Assembly (NCBI RefSeq): GCF_004124315.2 | Contig: NZ_CP096889.1 | Span: 3,207,001-3,271,000, forward strand | Origin: Bacillus cabrialesii | Lineage (GTDB): Bacteria > Bacillota > Bacilli > Bacillales > Bacillaceae | Direction: 5' to 3' | Length of the DNA: 64,000 nt | Shown here: positions 24,679-33,544 of the stretch, in pieces | How the letters are laid out: the number at the start of each line of letters is the position of its first letter | Numbering within the stretch: position 1 is the stretch's first letter | The notes under the pieces: generated by a model | The model's database searches: none | Told to the model about the DNA's origin: nothing | The model's input: only the letters and a program-made list of their open reading frames with translations | Translations under genes and position numbers: made by a program

Positions 24679-25311
24679 ATGAAACGAACTGCTGTCAGCC
24701 TCTTCCTGCTGATCGGGCTTTTATCCGGGTGCGGAGGCGCAGGATTGGATGATGCCCAAAATGTCCGGAATCAGACGCAGAATCAAACCAGACCCATTCA
24801 TGTGTCTGACCGCAACGAGGCATTTAACCGGCATGATGAAACCGAACAATTTGGCTATGTCCGCTATCAAAAAGAACAATTTGACGGCGAACAGCAGAAA
24901 ACGCCGGTGATGAACCGGGAAGAAACCGCTCACATCATATCAAGTTTAACGGTTCAGCTCCCCCATATTCAAGATGCTGCAACATTGGTGACCGATCAAG
25001 AAGCGCTTGTCGTATACAAAACCGATTCCAAAAACCGCAGACTGACCGCCGATCAGGTGAAGAAAACAGCGGCTTCTGTGATTCCGCGATACTACCATGT
25101 GTATATTTCAGATAACCCAAACCATATGCAGTCGATCGAAAATTACAGCAATCTCGGCTCTGGTTCAAGGGATATCAGAGAGATCATGTCGGGGACGATT
25201 CAAGAAATGAAAGCCTCCCCGCAAGGAAGCCCTGTCTCAGAGAACGAAAATGCCAACGGAGAAACCCGTCAGGACATGAAAATCGATAGGAATGACAAAA
25301 ACGCCAGATGA
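24679..25311 (+). CDS. yutC: YutC, YhcN/YlaJ-family sporulation lipoprotein
   Basis: 210 residues with a lipoprotein signal peptide (lipobox LLSGC, cysteine near residue 18). The mature part fits the YhcN/YlaJ family of sporulation lipoproteins (LVVYKTDSKNRRLTADQVKKTA). Hydrophilic, polar N- and C-terminal ends. ATG follows GAGGAGG. Its stop codon lies inside a perfect palindrome shared with lipA. Confidence 0.83.
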   Translation: MKRTAVSLFLLIGLLSGCGGAGLDDAQNVRNQTQNQTRPIHVSDRNEAFNRHDETEQFGYVRYQKEQFDGEQQKTPVMNREETAHIISSLTVQLPHIQDAATLVTDQEALVVYKTDSKNRRLTADQVKKTAASVIPRYYHVYISDNPNHMQSIENYSNLGSGSRDIREIMSGTIQEMKASPQGSPVSENENANGETRQDMKIDRNDKNAR

Positions 25312-25329
25312 TCTGGCGTTTTTGTCATT
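25291..25329. terminator. Perfect 19-bp palindrome covering both yutC and lipA stops
   Basis: AATGACAAAAACGCCAGAT (25291-25309), one central base, then its exact complement to 25329. It overlaps the stop codons of both convergent genes and contains T5 in each arm, so it should end transcription in both directions. Confidence 0.85.
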
Positions 25330-26224
25330 ATGCTTGTGCTTGGCGCTTTTTAGATGCTTCGTTCACTTGTTCATCCGCATGGTAAGATGAACGGACAAGC
25401 GGGCCGGCTTCGCAGTGGCTGAAGCCTTTTTGCATCGCAATTTCCTTTAATTCTGCAAACTCATCAGGGTGATAGTATTTTTGGACTTTCAAGTGTTTCT
25501 TCGTCGGCTGCAGATATTGGCCGATCGCCATAATATCCACGTTGTTTGCCAAGAGGTCGTCCATAACTTCAATAATTTCTTCCTTCGTTTCGCCAAGTCC
25601 GATCATGATGCTTGATTTTGTCGGAATGTCAGGCTGCATTTCTTTCGCACGGCGCAAAAATTCCAGCGAACGGTCGTATGTTGCACGCGCGCGGACTCTT
25701 GGCGTCAGGCGGCGAACCGTTTCGATATTGTGATTCAGGATGTCTGGGCGTGTATCCATTAAGGTTTTCAGGTTATCATAGTTTCCGCCCATATCAGACG
25801 GCAGCACCTCAATTGTAGTGAACGGGCTTTTTCTGCGGATCGCACGGACAGTTTCCGCGAAAATGCCTGCCCCTCCGTCTTTCTGGTCGTCACGCGCAAC
25901 AGCCGTAATGACCGCGTGTTTCAGATTCATAAGCGCGACAGAATCCGCTACGCGTTCAGGCTCTTGCAGGTCAAGCTCAGTTGGAAGGCCTGTTTTGACA
26001 GCGCAGAAACGGCATGCTCTTGTACAAACAGAACCTAAAATCATAAATGTCGCTGTACGTCTGACCGCCCAGCATTCATGAATATTCGGACATTTTGCTT
26101 CTTCGCATACGGTATGCAGGTTGTTCTCCCGCATGAGCTTTTTGAGGCCTGTATAGTTTTCATTTGTATTTAATTTGATTTTGAGCCATTCGGGCTTTCT
26201 GAGGTGTTCGTCTTTCTTTGCCAA
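25328..26224 (-). CDS. lipA: Lipoyl synthase
   Basis: 298 residues; radical-SAM enzyme inserting two sulfurs into octanoyl groups on lipoyl domains. The auxiliary cluster motif CEEAKCPNIHEC is near residue 40 and the radical-SAM motif CTRACRFC near 66; the C-terminal RSSYHADE serine that ligates the auxiliary cluster is present. ATG start behind TTGGAGATGATGGG. Depends on Fe-S assembly such as the suf genes in this window. Confidence 0.96.
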   Translation of the reverse strand: MAKKDEHLRKPEWLKIKLNTNENYTGLKKLMRENNLHTVCEEAKCPNIHECWAVRRTATFMILGSVCTRACRFCAVKTGLPTELDLQEPERVADSVALMNLKHAVITAVARDDQKDGGAGIFAETVRAIRRKSPFTTIEVLPSDMGGNYDNLKTLMDTRPDILNHNIETVRRLTPRVRARATYDRSLEFLRRAKEMQPDIPTKSSIMIGLGETKEEIIEVMDDLLANNVDIMAIGQYLQPTKKHLKVQKYYHPDEFAELKEIAMQKGFSHCEAGPLVRSSYHADEQVNEASKKRQAQA

Positions 26225-26449
26225 TTCCCATCATCTCCAATATCCAATATACTCAATTTCTGACACGAAACATTCTGAAAACGAGAAAGGTATTTCTGCA
26301 ATAAAAATAATGTTTTTCTAACTAAAGAAAGTCTTTTCTCTAGACACTTTAACATAGGAAAAATTTCTCGACAAGGGAAGATGATTACTGACATTTTTAA
26401 GCCGGCTTGCCGCAAACTATGTGTATTCAATATGAAAGGAGATTATTTT

Positions 26450-27430
26450 GTGAAAGTTTTGTTATCCGCTCTTCTTCTCCTTTTGTTTGCGTTTGAGCCT
26501 TATGTGTCTGGAAAAGAGCTTTCAGATCCAGTGCTGTCGAAACGGATGGAATTATATCATAAAATCGAGGCTGTGACGCAGATTCCCTGGTACGCTCTCG
26601 CCGCAGTAGATCAATACGAGGAAAATGTGCGGAGCAACCGAAAAGATCTGCCTGACAAGGCTGGAATCATCAGCATCTATATACCGGATGAAATCTGGAG
26701 CGGGCCTGAAAATCCGAATCCGAAGGACGATGCGCCGTTAAGTATTAAAGTGTTTGACGGTATCGGTATGGATGGTGACGGAGACGGGAAAGCCGAGGTC
26801 AGCAACGATGAAGATATTTTGTATACGTTCAGCCAATACTTGCTTTCGTATGGCACAGATGAAGACAACATCCGCATCGGGCTTTGGAATTATTACCGGC
26901 GTGATCAGACAGTGGGGATCATTTCTGAATTTATGAAGCTATTTAAAGCCTACGGCCATATTGATTTAGGCGAGCATGCGTTTCCGCTTCCAATCAGAAC
27001 CGATTACAGCTATCGCAGCACATGGGGAGATGCCCGCGGCTTCGGGGGAAGACGAATTCATGAAGGCACCGATATCTTCGCCCATTACGGCCTTCCTGTC
27101 AGATCCACCTGCTACGGCGTAGTTGAAATGAAGGGATGGAACCGCTTCGGAGGATGGAGAATCGGCATTAGAGACATCAACAATACGTATCATTATTTTG
27201 CCCACCTTAATGGGTTTGCCAAAGGGATTAAAACAGGACAAATTGTTGAGCCCGGACAAGTGATCGGATCCGTCGGCAGCTCCGGATACGGCCCGCCGGG
27301 AACCGCCGGGAAGTTCCCGCCTCATCTTCACTACGGGATGTATAAAGATAACGGGAAAACTGAATGGTCATTTGATCCGTACCCGCATTTGAGAGCATGG
27401 GAGCGGTATGAATACAAAAAAAAGAAATAA
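26450..27430 (+). CDS. lytH: LytH, sporulation L-Ala-D-Glu peptidase (M23)
   Basis: 326 residues with an N-terminal signal segment (residues 2-20) and a C-terminal M23/LytM-type zinc peptidase domain (about 195-310). Zinc ligands are seen in HEGTDIFAHYG and HLHYGMYKD. In B. subtilis LytH (YunA) trims stem peptides to single L-Ala in the spore cortex. GTG start behind AAAGGAG. Convergent with yunB, also a sporulation gene. Confidence 0.92.
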   Translation: MKVLLSALLLLLFAFEPYVSGKELSDPVLSKRMELYHKIEAVTQIPWYALAAVDQYEENVRSNRKDLPDKAGIISIYIPDEIWSGPENPNPKDDAPLSIKVFDGIGMDGDGDGKAEVSNDEDILYTFSQYLLSYGTDEDNIRIGLWNYYRRDQTVGIISEFMKLFKAYGHIDLGEHAFPLPIRTDYSYRSTWGDARGFGGRRIHEGTDIFAHYGLPVRSTCYGVVEMKGWNRFGGWRIGIRDINNTYHYFAHLNGFAKGIKTGQIVEPGQVIGSVGSSGYGPPGTAGKFPPHLHYGMYKDNGKTEWSFDPYPHLRAWERYEYKKKK

Positions 27431-27432
27431 CG

Positions 27433-27465
27433 AAAAAAGCCGCCTCTTCGACAGGCGGCTTATTT
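27433..27465 (-). terminator. Terminator of yunB (and lytH)
   Basis: Stem AAGCCGCCT/AGGCGGCTT with 7-nt loop; on the minus strand it ends in TTTTTT. Confidence 0.82.
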
Positions 27466-28227
27466 GCTGCTTTTTTCATTTTTTGAATCAGCGCTGTCCT
27501 CTTCTTTGCCGCTCGGAAGCTGGACAGAAGGCGTGACACCAGAGCCTCCGCTTCCGTTATAAAACTGCGGCACTTCGCCCTGCACTGCTTTAATCGATAC
27601 TGGAACATTATTTGTGACCACTGCGGTTTTGCTTGCGAACGGAATGATGACCTTCACTTTAATTTCAACAAAAATGCTGATATCAATAAGTGCATTATTT
27701 ATGCCATACGGCTTGATTTTCGTTTTGACATCTGTAAAAGCGTCTCCGATTAAATTGAACCGGACCGGAATTTTCGGGCCGAGGTTTCCGAGGAGACTAT
27801 TGCCGGTTACCTGCCCCAGCGGAATGTTGATCATAATATTTTCACTGGCGCCGCTGTGTCCGGTATGGGTTTCCATCTCTTTCAGATGGGCCTGAAGCTG
27901 CTTTGTCACTTTTGTTTTCACACTGTTTACAACCTGTGTATTAAAATCGATTGTCGTTAAGTTCCCGTTTTCATCAGAATTCATTTGAAACATATCTTTC
28001 ATATTTTCACTGTCAGACATATAATCCTCAATCGAATCCTGGATCACCTCTGTCGCCACACGCTTCGTTTCCATCTCGCCGATGCTCATTAAAACAGGTT
28101 TAATCGAGCCATTGATCATCCAAAGGCTGACTGTTGTTGACAGGATAAAAAAGACCACCGACAAGAGCATCACGTAACGGAAAGGCAAAGGACCTCTCTT
28201 GCGAAAAGGGCCGCGATATCTTGGCAA
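27460..28227 (-). CDS. yunB: Sporulation protein YunB
   Basis: 255 residues. Basic N terminus (MPRYRGPFRKRG), one transmembrane segment (about 17-40), then a soluble domain with regular beta pattern (residues 90-215) and a low-complexity tail rich in Gly, Ser, Asp and Lys. Matches the YunB sporulation protein family, secreted or membrane-anchored; exact function unknown. ATG after AAGGGGGG. Confidence 0.85.
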   Translation of the reverse strand: MPRYRGPFRKRGPLPFRYVMLLSVVFFILSTTVSLWMINGSIKPVLMSIGEMETKRVATEVIQDSIEDYMSDSENMKDMFQMNSDENGNLTTIDFNTQVVNSVKTKVTKQLQAHLKEMETHTGHSGASENIMINIPLGQVTGNSLLGNLGPKIPVRFNLIGDAFTDVKTKIKPYGINNALIDISIFVEIKVKVIIPFASKTAVVTNNVPVSIKAVQGEVPQFYNGSGGSGVTPSVQLPSGKEEDSADSKNEKSSK

Positions 28228-28298
28228 GAAAATCCCCCCTTACATATCACAATGTATGCTTGTAAGAGGGGACATAGTAATGGCCGGGCCAAATTATT

Positions 28299-28604
28299 TT
28301 ATTTCACCATTTTCAAAAGCGCTTCTCTGCCGCTCATGCCGACATGGATGCCGAGATCTTCCGCGGCGTATGTGACGGATTCTAAAGGTGCGTCTAACAG
28401 CTGGTCAATGGTGCGCACACCAACTGCGCGCCCCGCCACAATGCCCCGCTCCTTTAATTTTTCATTCAGCAGCGCCACATCAAGCGCGCCGCACATAATG
28501 TATCCATGATCATTTGTCACAGCCATAAAATTCGTTTTTGGAAGCTTCACTGTCACAGCTGTAAAAGGCTGTCCTTCTATCATGATTGGTGTCAAATTTA
28601 CCAC
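28299..28604 (-). CDS. yunC: YunC, DUF1805 protein
   Basis: 101 residues, GTG start behind GGGAGTGG. Compact alpha/beta protein (MCGALDVALLNEKLKERGIVAGRAVGVRT). The B. subtilis YunC structure is known, but not its function. Downstream of yunD in the same orientation, 64 bp apart. Confidence 0.83.
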   Translation of the reverse strand: MVNLTPIMIEGQPFTAVTVKLPKTNFMAVTNDHGYIMCGALDVALLNEKLKERGIVAGRAVGVRTIDQLLDAPLESVTYAAEDLGIHVGMSGREALLKMVK

Positions 28605-28668
28605 GTCAACCACTCCCTTCATTCATCACTTTATGATGAAGGGCACAGCTTGTTGTGGGCTGACCTCC

Positions 28669-30057
28669 TTATTGCGCGAGCTTCCAAGCGAGCAGATCAC
28701 GCAAAAACTCCGGCATGAAATATTCTTTTTCCGCAGCGTCGCGGATGATCGGAAACATCCTGCCGAGTGTAAACATGTCAAGCACCGCAACGGAGTATTG
28801 CTTATGTTTTTCAATTTCTTCTCCGTTCTGCGTGATCCGTGTGACATGCGTAATTCCGTCATCCAGCCGTTTCGTTTCCACCTCAACGCCGGCATACACC
28901 ATTTTTCCCATCACTTCTCCGCGGAAGCCGAGCCCTTTGATTCGGAGCTGTTCCATTTGTTCGGAAGCCGCATGGACAATGGTCTCCTTCAGTTCTTCCC
29001 CAGTCAGGCGGACAGCCACCGGATTAATCGGGTGGGGACAGATGCGGTGCAGATCCAGCTTCGTCACAGGACCCGCTTTCAGCGGACCGAGAATGACACC
29101 TGAATTCACCATACTGATGTCCGTCCCGCACCATTCCTTTAACGCGTACGCCAACAGCAAAGGCAGCTCTGATTCTTCAAACCACTTCACCTCAGCATCT
29201 TGAGCAAGCTCAGCAACGGCATCGGACAGCTTTTCCTCGGCTTCACGTTCTTTTTCTTTCAGAAACGCTTTTGTTTCTTCGGATTCTCCTGTCCATTCCG
29301 CCATGTTCTGCACAGATGCTGTTTTGCTGATGATGCTTCTCTGAACGCTGTCCACAGTGATTTCTACACAGCCGACATAATGCCCGTATTTCTCGGCGCT
29401 GGCAAGCAAAACACCGTTAACCACTTGTCCGTCTTCAAGCAAATGATGGGTGTGCGATTCGAGGATCACATCAATCTCAGGTACAGCTTCAGCCACCGCC
29501 TGATCATCAAGAATGCCTAAATGCGACAGGAGCACGATGATATCAGCCTGGCCTTTCACTTCCTGAATGGTTTCCTTAACACTTTCAAGAGCATCGGTTA
29601 CTGTCCATCCGAGCTTGTCATAAACGGGATAATACGGCACAGTTACGCCTAAGAAAGCAACGGTCATGCCGTTTTTCAATGTTTTGATATGGTAAGGAAC
29701 CGCCCAGGACGGACGGTTTCCGTTTTTGTCATACAGATTGGAGACGATAACGGGAAATTCAGCATGATCATATAAGGCTGCAAGCTCTTCATGCGGAAGC
29801 GTAATCCCTTCGTTATTGCCGATTGCCGCTCCATCAATGTGAAGACGGTTTAAGAGATCGACATTCGCTTTTCCAAATGTCCCCTCTGTCACGAATTGAA
29901 AACGATCAAGATGATCGCCAATATCAAAAACGAGCGTCTCTTCGCTGACTGACTGATGCTCTTTTCTTTTCTGCTCGATATAATCTACAATTTTTGGCCA
30001 GTTTTCAAAATGGCTGTGCAAATCATTTGTATGATATAAGCGGAGCTTCTCCTTCAT
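28669..30057 (-). CDS. yunD: YunD, 5'-nucleotidase-family metallophosphoesterase
   Basis: 462 residues. N-terminal calcineurin-like domain with metal-binding HTNDLHSHFEN (residue 9), FDIGDHLDR (43), GNNE (near 80), LLSHLG and ESHTHH (near 205). The C-terminal 5'-nucleotidase domain has MVNSGVILGPLK near 310. No signal peptide, so it acts in the cytosol, unlike classical secreted 5'-nucleotidases. The ATG follows GGGAGAGATAAT. Part of a yunF-yunE-yunD(-yunC) run with gaps under 70 bp. Confidence 0.88.
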   Translation of the reverse strand: MKEKLRLYHTNDLHSHFENWPKIVDYIEQKRKEHQSVSEETLVFDIGDHLDRFQFVTEGTFGKANVDLLNRLHIDGAAIGNNEGITLPHEELAALYDHAEFPVIVSNLYDKNGNRPSWAVPYHIKTLKNGMTVAFLGVTVPYYPVYDKLGWTVTDALESVKETIQEVKGQADIIVLLSHLGILDDQAVAEAVPEIDVILESHTHHLLEDGQVVNGVLLASAEKYGHYVGCVEITVDSVQRSIISKTASVQNMAEWTGESEETKAFLKEKEREAEEKLSDAVAELAQDAEVKWFEESELPLLLAYALKEWCGTDISMVNSGVILGPLKAGPVTKLDLHRICPHPINPVAVRLTGEELKETIVHAASEQMEQLRIKGLGFRGEVMGKMVYAGVEVETKRLDDGITHVTRITQNGEEIEKHKQYSVAVLDMFTLGRMFPIIRDAAEKEYFMPEFLRDLLAWKLAQ

Positions 30058-30076
30058 ATTATCTCTCCCTAATCGT

Positions 30077-30898
30077 TCAGCTGAAAATGCCTTCATAAAT
30101 GAGCTGGCATCCGATTAAAATCAGTACGATCCGCATGATCATCACGATCGTTTTCGTCTGCATTTTTCTGTTGATGGCGGCGCCAAGCTTTCCGCCGAAC
30201 CAAGCGCCGGGCACAAGCGCAAGGGCGTACAGCCAATTAACGTGCCCGGAAATCACATGTGAAACAGACCCTGTCATAGAGGACAGGAAAATAATAAACA
30301 TGGACGTTGCCACGGCAACCTTCGGCGGGAACAGGAATAACAGCATCATGGCCGGAACCATCAGCGATCCGCCGCCTATGCCGAAAAGCCCGCCTAAAAA
30401 GCCGACAACAAAGGCGATCGCAATGCCGACAGGGGCCTGATATGAGTACGTATAAGGCTCACCGGCATCATCCTGGAATGTCCGAATAATCCCTTTATGA
30501 GCTTTGTTGACCGGCCGGGCTTTCGCTTTCAGCATTAAGGATAATGAAATAAGAATCATAAAAATGCCAAACCAAATGGAAAACGAGTTTGAATTGAACA
30601 GCTTTGACACGTAAGCCCCGATAATGCTGCCGGGTCCTGAGCCAATAAAGAAAATGAGTCCGCTCTTATAATCAACGGTTTTATATTTAATATAAGCCAA
30701 AGTTGAAGAAAGACCCGTAAAAATAATGACCAAAAGCGAAGTTCCAATCGCGACCTGCGGCGTTACATCCTGAAACAGCGGCGTCACTGTGCTTAAAAAC
30801 ATCAGAGACGGCACGATGACAATTCCGCCGCCAAGTCCAATCAGACTTCCTACCGTACCTGCGATTAATCCCAGTACGACCAAAATCACAAACGACAT
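30077..30898 (-). CDS. yunE: YunE, TauE/SafE-family membrane permease
   Basis: 273 residues with about eight hydrophobic segments and the two paired TauE/SafE signatures, GSLIGLGGGIVIVPSL near residue 17 and GGLFGIGGGSLMVPAMM near 168. The family exports or imports sulfite and organosulfur anions; the substrate here is unknown. Lies 17 bp after yunF and 19 bp before yunD. Confidence 0.87.
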   Translation of the reverse strand: MSFVILVVLGLIAGTVGSLIGLGGGIVIVPSLMFLSTVTPLFQDVTPQVAIGTSLLVIIFTGLSSTLAYIKYKTVDYKSGLIFFIGSGPGSIIGAYVSKLFNSNSFSIWFGIFMILISLSLMLKAKARPVNKAHKGIIRTFQDDAGEPYTYSYQAPVGIAIAFVVGFLGGLFGIGGGSLMVPAMMLLFLFPPKVAVATSMFIIFLSSMTGSVSHVISGHVNWLYALALVPGAWFGGKLGAAINRKMQTKTIVMIMRIVLILIGCQLIYEGIFS

Positions 30899-30915
30899 CA
30901 GTAAAAACCTCTTTT

Positions 30916-31764
30916 CTAAAATAAATCGAGCTGTCTCGGCGCAAGTCCGCTGTACTCGATATCAAGCAGTTCAAGCATCTGCTTGCCGTTATCCGCGGCG
31001 TCTCCGCCGGAATTGTTGTTGAATAGGACAAAAACATCTTTACATTGCTGCTGCAACTCATTCAGGTGCTTTTTCCAATCTTCCAGCTCCTGTTGATTAT
31101 AGCGGTATAAGTACCTGACCTCCCGCCAATTCTTTCCGCCATCAGGCTTCATCCAGCCCTGCTTGTTGCGCCCGTGAAACCTGACGAGCGTTTTGTTTTC
31201 ATCGGTGGCGCGCAGCACAGTCGGAACGCTGCCTTCTCCGATTTGCGGTTCATCACAGACACTGTGTATCCAGCCTTCCGCTTTCATAAATGAAAGCGTC
31301 TGCTCATAAAATGGCGGCGAGAACCAGGAGCGGTTTCTAAATTCAAGGGCACATGGAATATCTCCCATTTGTTGTTTGCACCATCTCAAATAAGCGACAT
31401 TCTCCTTCTTGCAGTCAAACCACGGCGGAAATTGAAACAGTACCATGGCGAGCTTATTGCTATGTAAATATGGCGTTAACGACACCTTAAACGCGTCAAA
31501 CATCTCTTCTTTTGAGTCAAAGGGAATTTCGCCGCGCTGATGCCCCGTCATGCCCTGATACGCTTTCACGATAAATTGGAAGGTTTCCGGCGTTTCCTTC
31601 ACCCACTTTTCATTATTACGCGCCGGCTGAATCGCGTAAAAGCTCGCGTCTAGCTCCACGATCGGAAAATGGGAGGAATAGGCCTGCAATTTTTTCTGGC
31701 TGGCCGTTTTCGGCGGATAGATGCTGTCATGATCCCCCCATCCCGTCAGTCCGATATAAATCAC
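30916..31764 (-). CDS. yunF: YunF, DUF72 (YecE-like) protein
   Basis: 282 residues, TIM-barrel-like DUF72 family. Visible conserved segments: YIGLTGWGDHDSIYP at the N terminus, VELDASFYAIQPA near 38, ALEFRNRSWF near 148 and FVLFNNNSGGDAADN near 255. Function unknown; the family has been linked to nucleic acid or sugar processing without proof. GTG start chosen by spacing from GAGAGGTG. Confidence 0.83.
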   Translation of the reverse strand: MIYIGLTGWGDHDSIYPPKTASQKKLQAYSSHFPIVELDASFYAIQPARNNEKWVKETPETFQFIVKAYQGMTGHQRGEIPFDSKEEMFDAFKVSLTPYLHSNKLAMVLFQFPPWFDCKKENVAYLRWCKQQMGDIPCALEFRNRSWFSPPFYEQTLSFMKAEGWIHSVCDEPQIGEGSVPTVLRATDENKTLVRFHGRNKQGWMKPDGGKNWREVRYLYRYNQQELEDWKKHLNELQQQCKDVFVLFNNNSGGDAADNGKQMLELLDIEYSGLAPRQLDLF

Positions 31765-31801
31765 AATCATTCACCTCTCTCCCAGTTTATCACACGTGTT
31801 T

Positions 31802-32149
31802 TCAGGTTTCCTCGGAAATGCTGTTCATATGGAGGGAAAATGCTGAACGAAGATGCTGGTATTGTTTCTCATTTGTATCTAAAAACGCCTCTTCTCTTGA
31901 GGAAGGAATATGCTGATATTCAATCGGCGCATGAAACTGTTCACTCGTAAAATCATATACCACACCGTTGATGCTGTTATAAAAATGCCAGCTCTCACCG
32001 ACTTTTGTTTTGAAAATGGCGCCGCCGAATTGATCCTGAATCACCAATGCCGTCACACCGCATTGGCCGCTTGCCGGGCATTCTTTTGTCCATTTAGAGC
32101 TCGTATGGCGCGACCAAGATTGCTTTAATATGTATTTGACATGTTCCAT
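31802..32149 (-). CDS. yunG: YunG, conserved hypothetical protein
   Basis: 115 residues, soluble, with Trp/His-rich N terminus and a GQCGVTALVIQDQFGG segment near residue 28. The Cys-Gly stretch followed by a later WHFYNSINGVVYDFT hints at a papain-like cysteine-protease or transglutaminase-type fold, but this is only a pattern impression. ATG behind AAAGGAGGC. Divergent from the glycosyltransferase gene. Confidence 0.78.
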   Translation of the reverse strand: MEHVKYILKQSWSRHTSSKWTKECPASGQCGVTALVIQDQFGGAIFKTKVGESWHFYNSINGVVYDFTSEQFHAPIEYQHIPSSREEAFLDTNEKQYQHLRSAFSLHMNSISEET

Positions 32150-32258
32150 TTCTGCCGCCTCCTTTTAAAAAAGATACCACGTTGATTGCATTTTAAAAAC
32201 TGATCAGATTCTTTGTATGATAAATTAGTGGTAATGAATGACTCCTTGGAGGCGAATC

Positions 32259-33527
32259 ATGAAAATTAACCTGCTTACGATTGGTACGAGGGGCGATGTA
32301 CAGCCCTTTATCGCATTAGGAAAAGAATTATCCAGACGCGGACATCATGTGACGATTTGCACTGAAGGCTCGTTCAAAGATCTAGCGGAGAAAAACAAAC
32401 TCTCCTTTGCACCCATCAGAACGGATTACACACATTTGACGCAATCAAAAGAAGGAAAAAGCATGCTGAAAGGGAACCCGCTATCAATTGTCAGCCAAAT
32501 GAAAACAGTCATTTATCCGATGATGGAACAAATGTTAGAGGATATATGGGCGGCCTCTAAAGATGCTGATGCAATCATTTATCACCCTAAAGTATTTGGC
32601 GGATATGATATTGCCGAAGCCCTGCACATTCCTGCTTTTATCGCCCATCCGGTTCCTATTGTAGCTCCTACCCGTCATTTTACTAATCCGGTCTTTCCGT
32701 TCTCATTGCAGAGCGGAACGCTTAACAAGGCTAGTTTTAAAATCAATCGATTATTGACCGCAGCGTTTTTTTCGCTGATGAATAAGTGGAGACATGAGAC
32801 ACTCAGCCTGCCCGATAAACGTTCTGTTTTTAAAGATGATTCCGTACTGAATGGAAAGCTTATTCCTGTTCTGTATGGGTGCAGTCCTTCCATCATTCCC
32901 TTTGACCAACAATGGAAAGGCCATGTTTCAATGCAGGGATTCTGGTTTTTAGCCGAAGATGACTGGAACCCTCCACCTGAGCTATTGCATTTTTTAGAAG
33001 CGGGGCCGCCTCCTTTTACCGTTAGCTTTAGCAGTATGCCATTACAAAACCCGGATCACACTCTGAACATGCTTCAGCAAGCATTCAAAGAAACCGGACA
33101 GCGTGCCATTTTGCTGACGGGCTGGAGCGGAATCAAACAGATGACAGATTCACCTCATATTTATACAGCTGGCTCCATTCCTCACGGATGGATTTTCCCT
33201 CAATCACGAGCTGTCATTCATCATGGAGGGGCTGGGACTACGGCCGCAGCATTGAAGGCCGGCAAACCTATGGTGATATGCCCGTTCTCTGGGGATCAGC
33301 CTTTTTGGGCAAGAAAAATGCGAGACATCGGAGTGGCTGCTGCCCCTCTGAAAGAAAAAGATATGACAGTTGCAGCCTTCGTTTCCAGAATCAATGAACT
33401 GATATCAAACAACACGTATTTTCAACGTGCATCTGAAGCTGCCTCTCTTATTGATAAAGAAGATGGAGTAAGACATACTGCTGATTTTATTGAAGAAAAA
33501 CTCGAGGAGAAAAACCCGGCAAAATAA
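32259..33527 (+). CDS. UDP-sugar glycosyltransferase, sterol/macrolide GT1 type
   Basis: 422 residues, GT-B fold. N-terminal acceptor domain begins with KINLLTIGTRGDVQPFIALG, the hallmark of sterol 3-beta-glucosyltransferase (UGT80)-like enzymes. The C-terminal nucleotide-sugar domain holds HHGGAGTTAAALKAGKP near residue 325 and PFSGDQPFWA near 345. Expected to transfer a hexose from a UDP-sugar to a lipid or hydrophobic natural product. Starts at an ATG behind TTGGAGGC. I do not know a gene at this position between yunG and pucH in B. subtilis 168, so it is probably strain-variable cargo. Ends in a terminator shared with pucH. Confidence 0.85.
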   Translation: MKINLLTIGTRGDVQPFIALGKELSRRGHHVTICTEGSFKDLAEKNKLSFAPIRTDYTHLTQSKEGKSMLKGNPLSIVSQMKTVIYPMMEQMLEDIWAASKDADAIIYHPKVFGGYDIAEALHIPAFIAHPVPIVAPTRHFTNPVFPFSLQSGTLNKASFKINRLLTAAFFSLMNKWRHETLSLPDKRSVFKDDSVLNGKLIPVLYGCSPSIIPFDQQWKGHVSMQGFWFLAEDDWNPPPELLHFLEAGPPPFTVSFSSMPLQNPDHTLNMLQQAFKETGQRAILLTGWSGIKQMTDSPHIYTAGSIPHGWIFPQSRAVIHHGGAGTTAAALKAGKPMVICPFSGDQPFWARKMRDIGVAAAPLKEKDMTVAAFVSRINELISNNTYFQRASEAASLIDKEDGVRHTADFIEEKLEEKNPAK

Positions 33528-33544
33528 ATCTGCCGGGTTTTTTT
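33512..33544. terminator. Bidirectional terminator between the glycosyltransferase and pucH
   Basis: Stem AAACCCGGCA/TGCCGGGTTT with 9-nt loop holding the glycosyltransferase stop codon; T7 on the right, A-rich on the left. Confidence 0.85.

Noticed and set aside
28582..29103. 173-codon plus-strand frame antisense to yunC and yunD
   Set aside because: The minus-strand metallophosphoesterase has all family motifs; long antisense frames are common opposite such genes.
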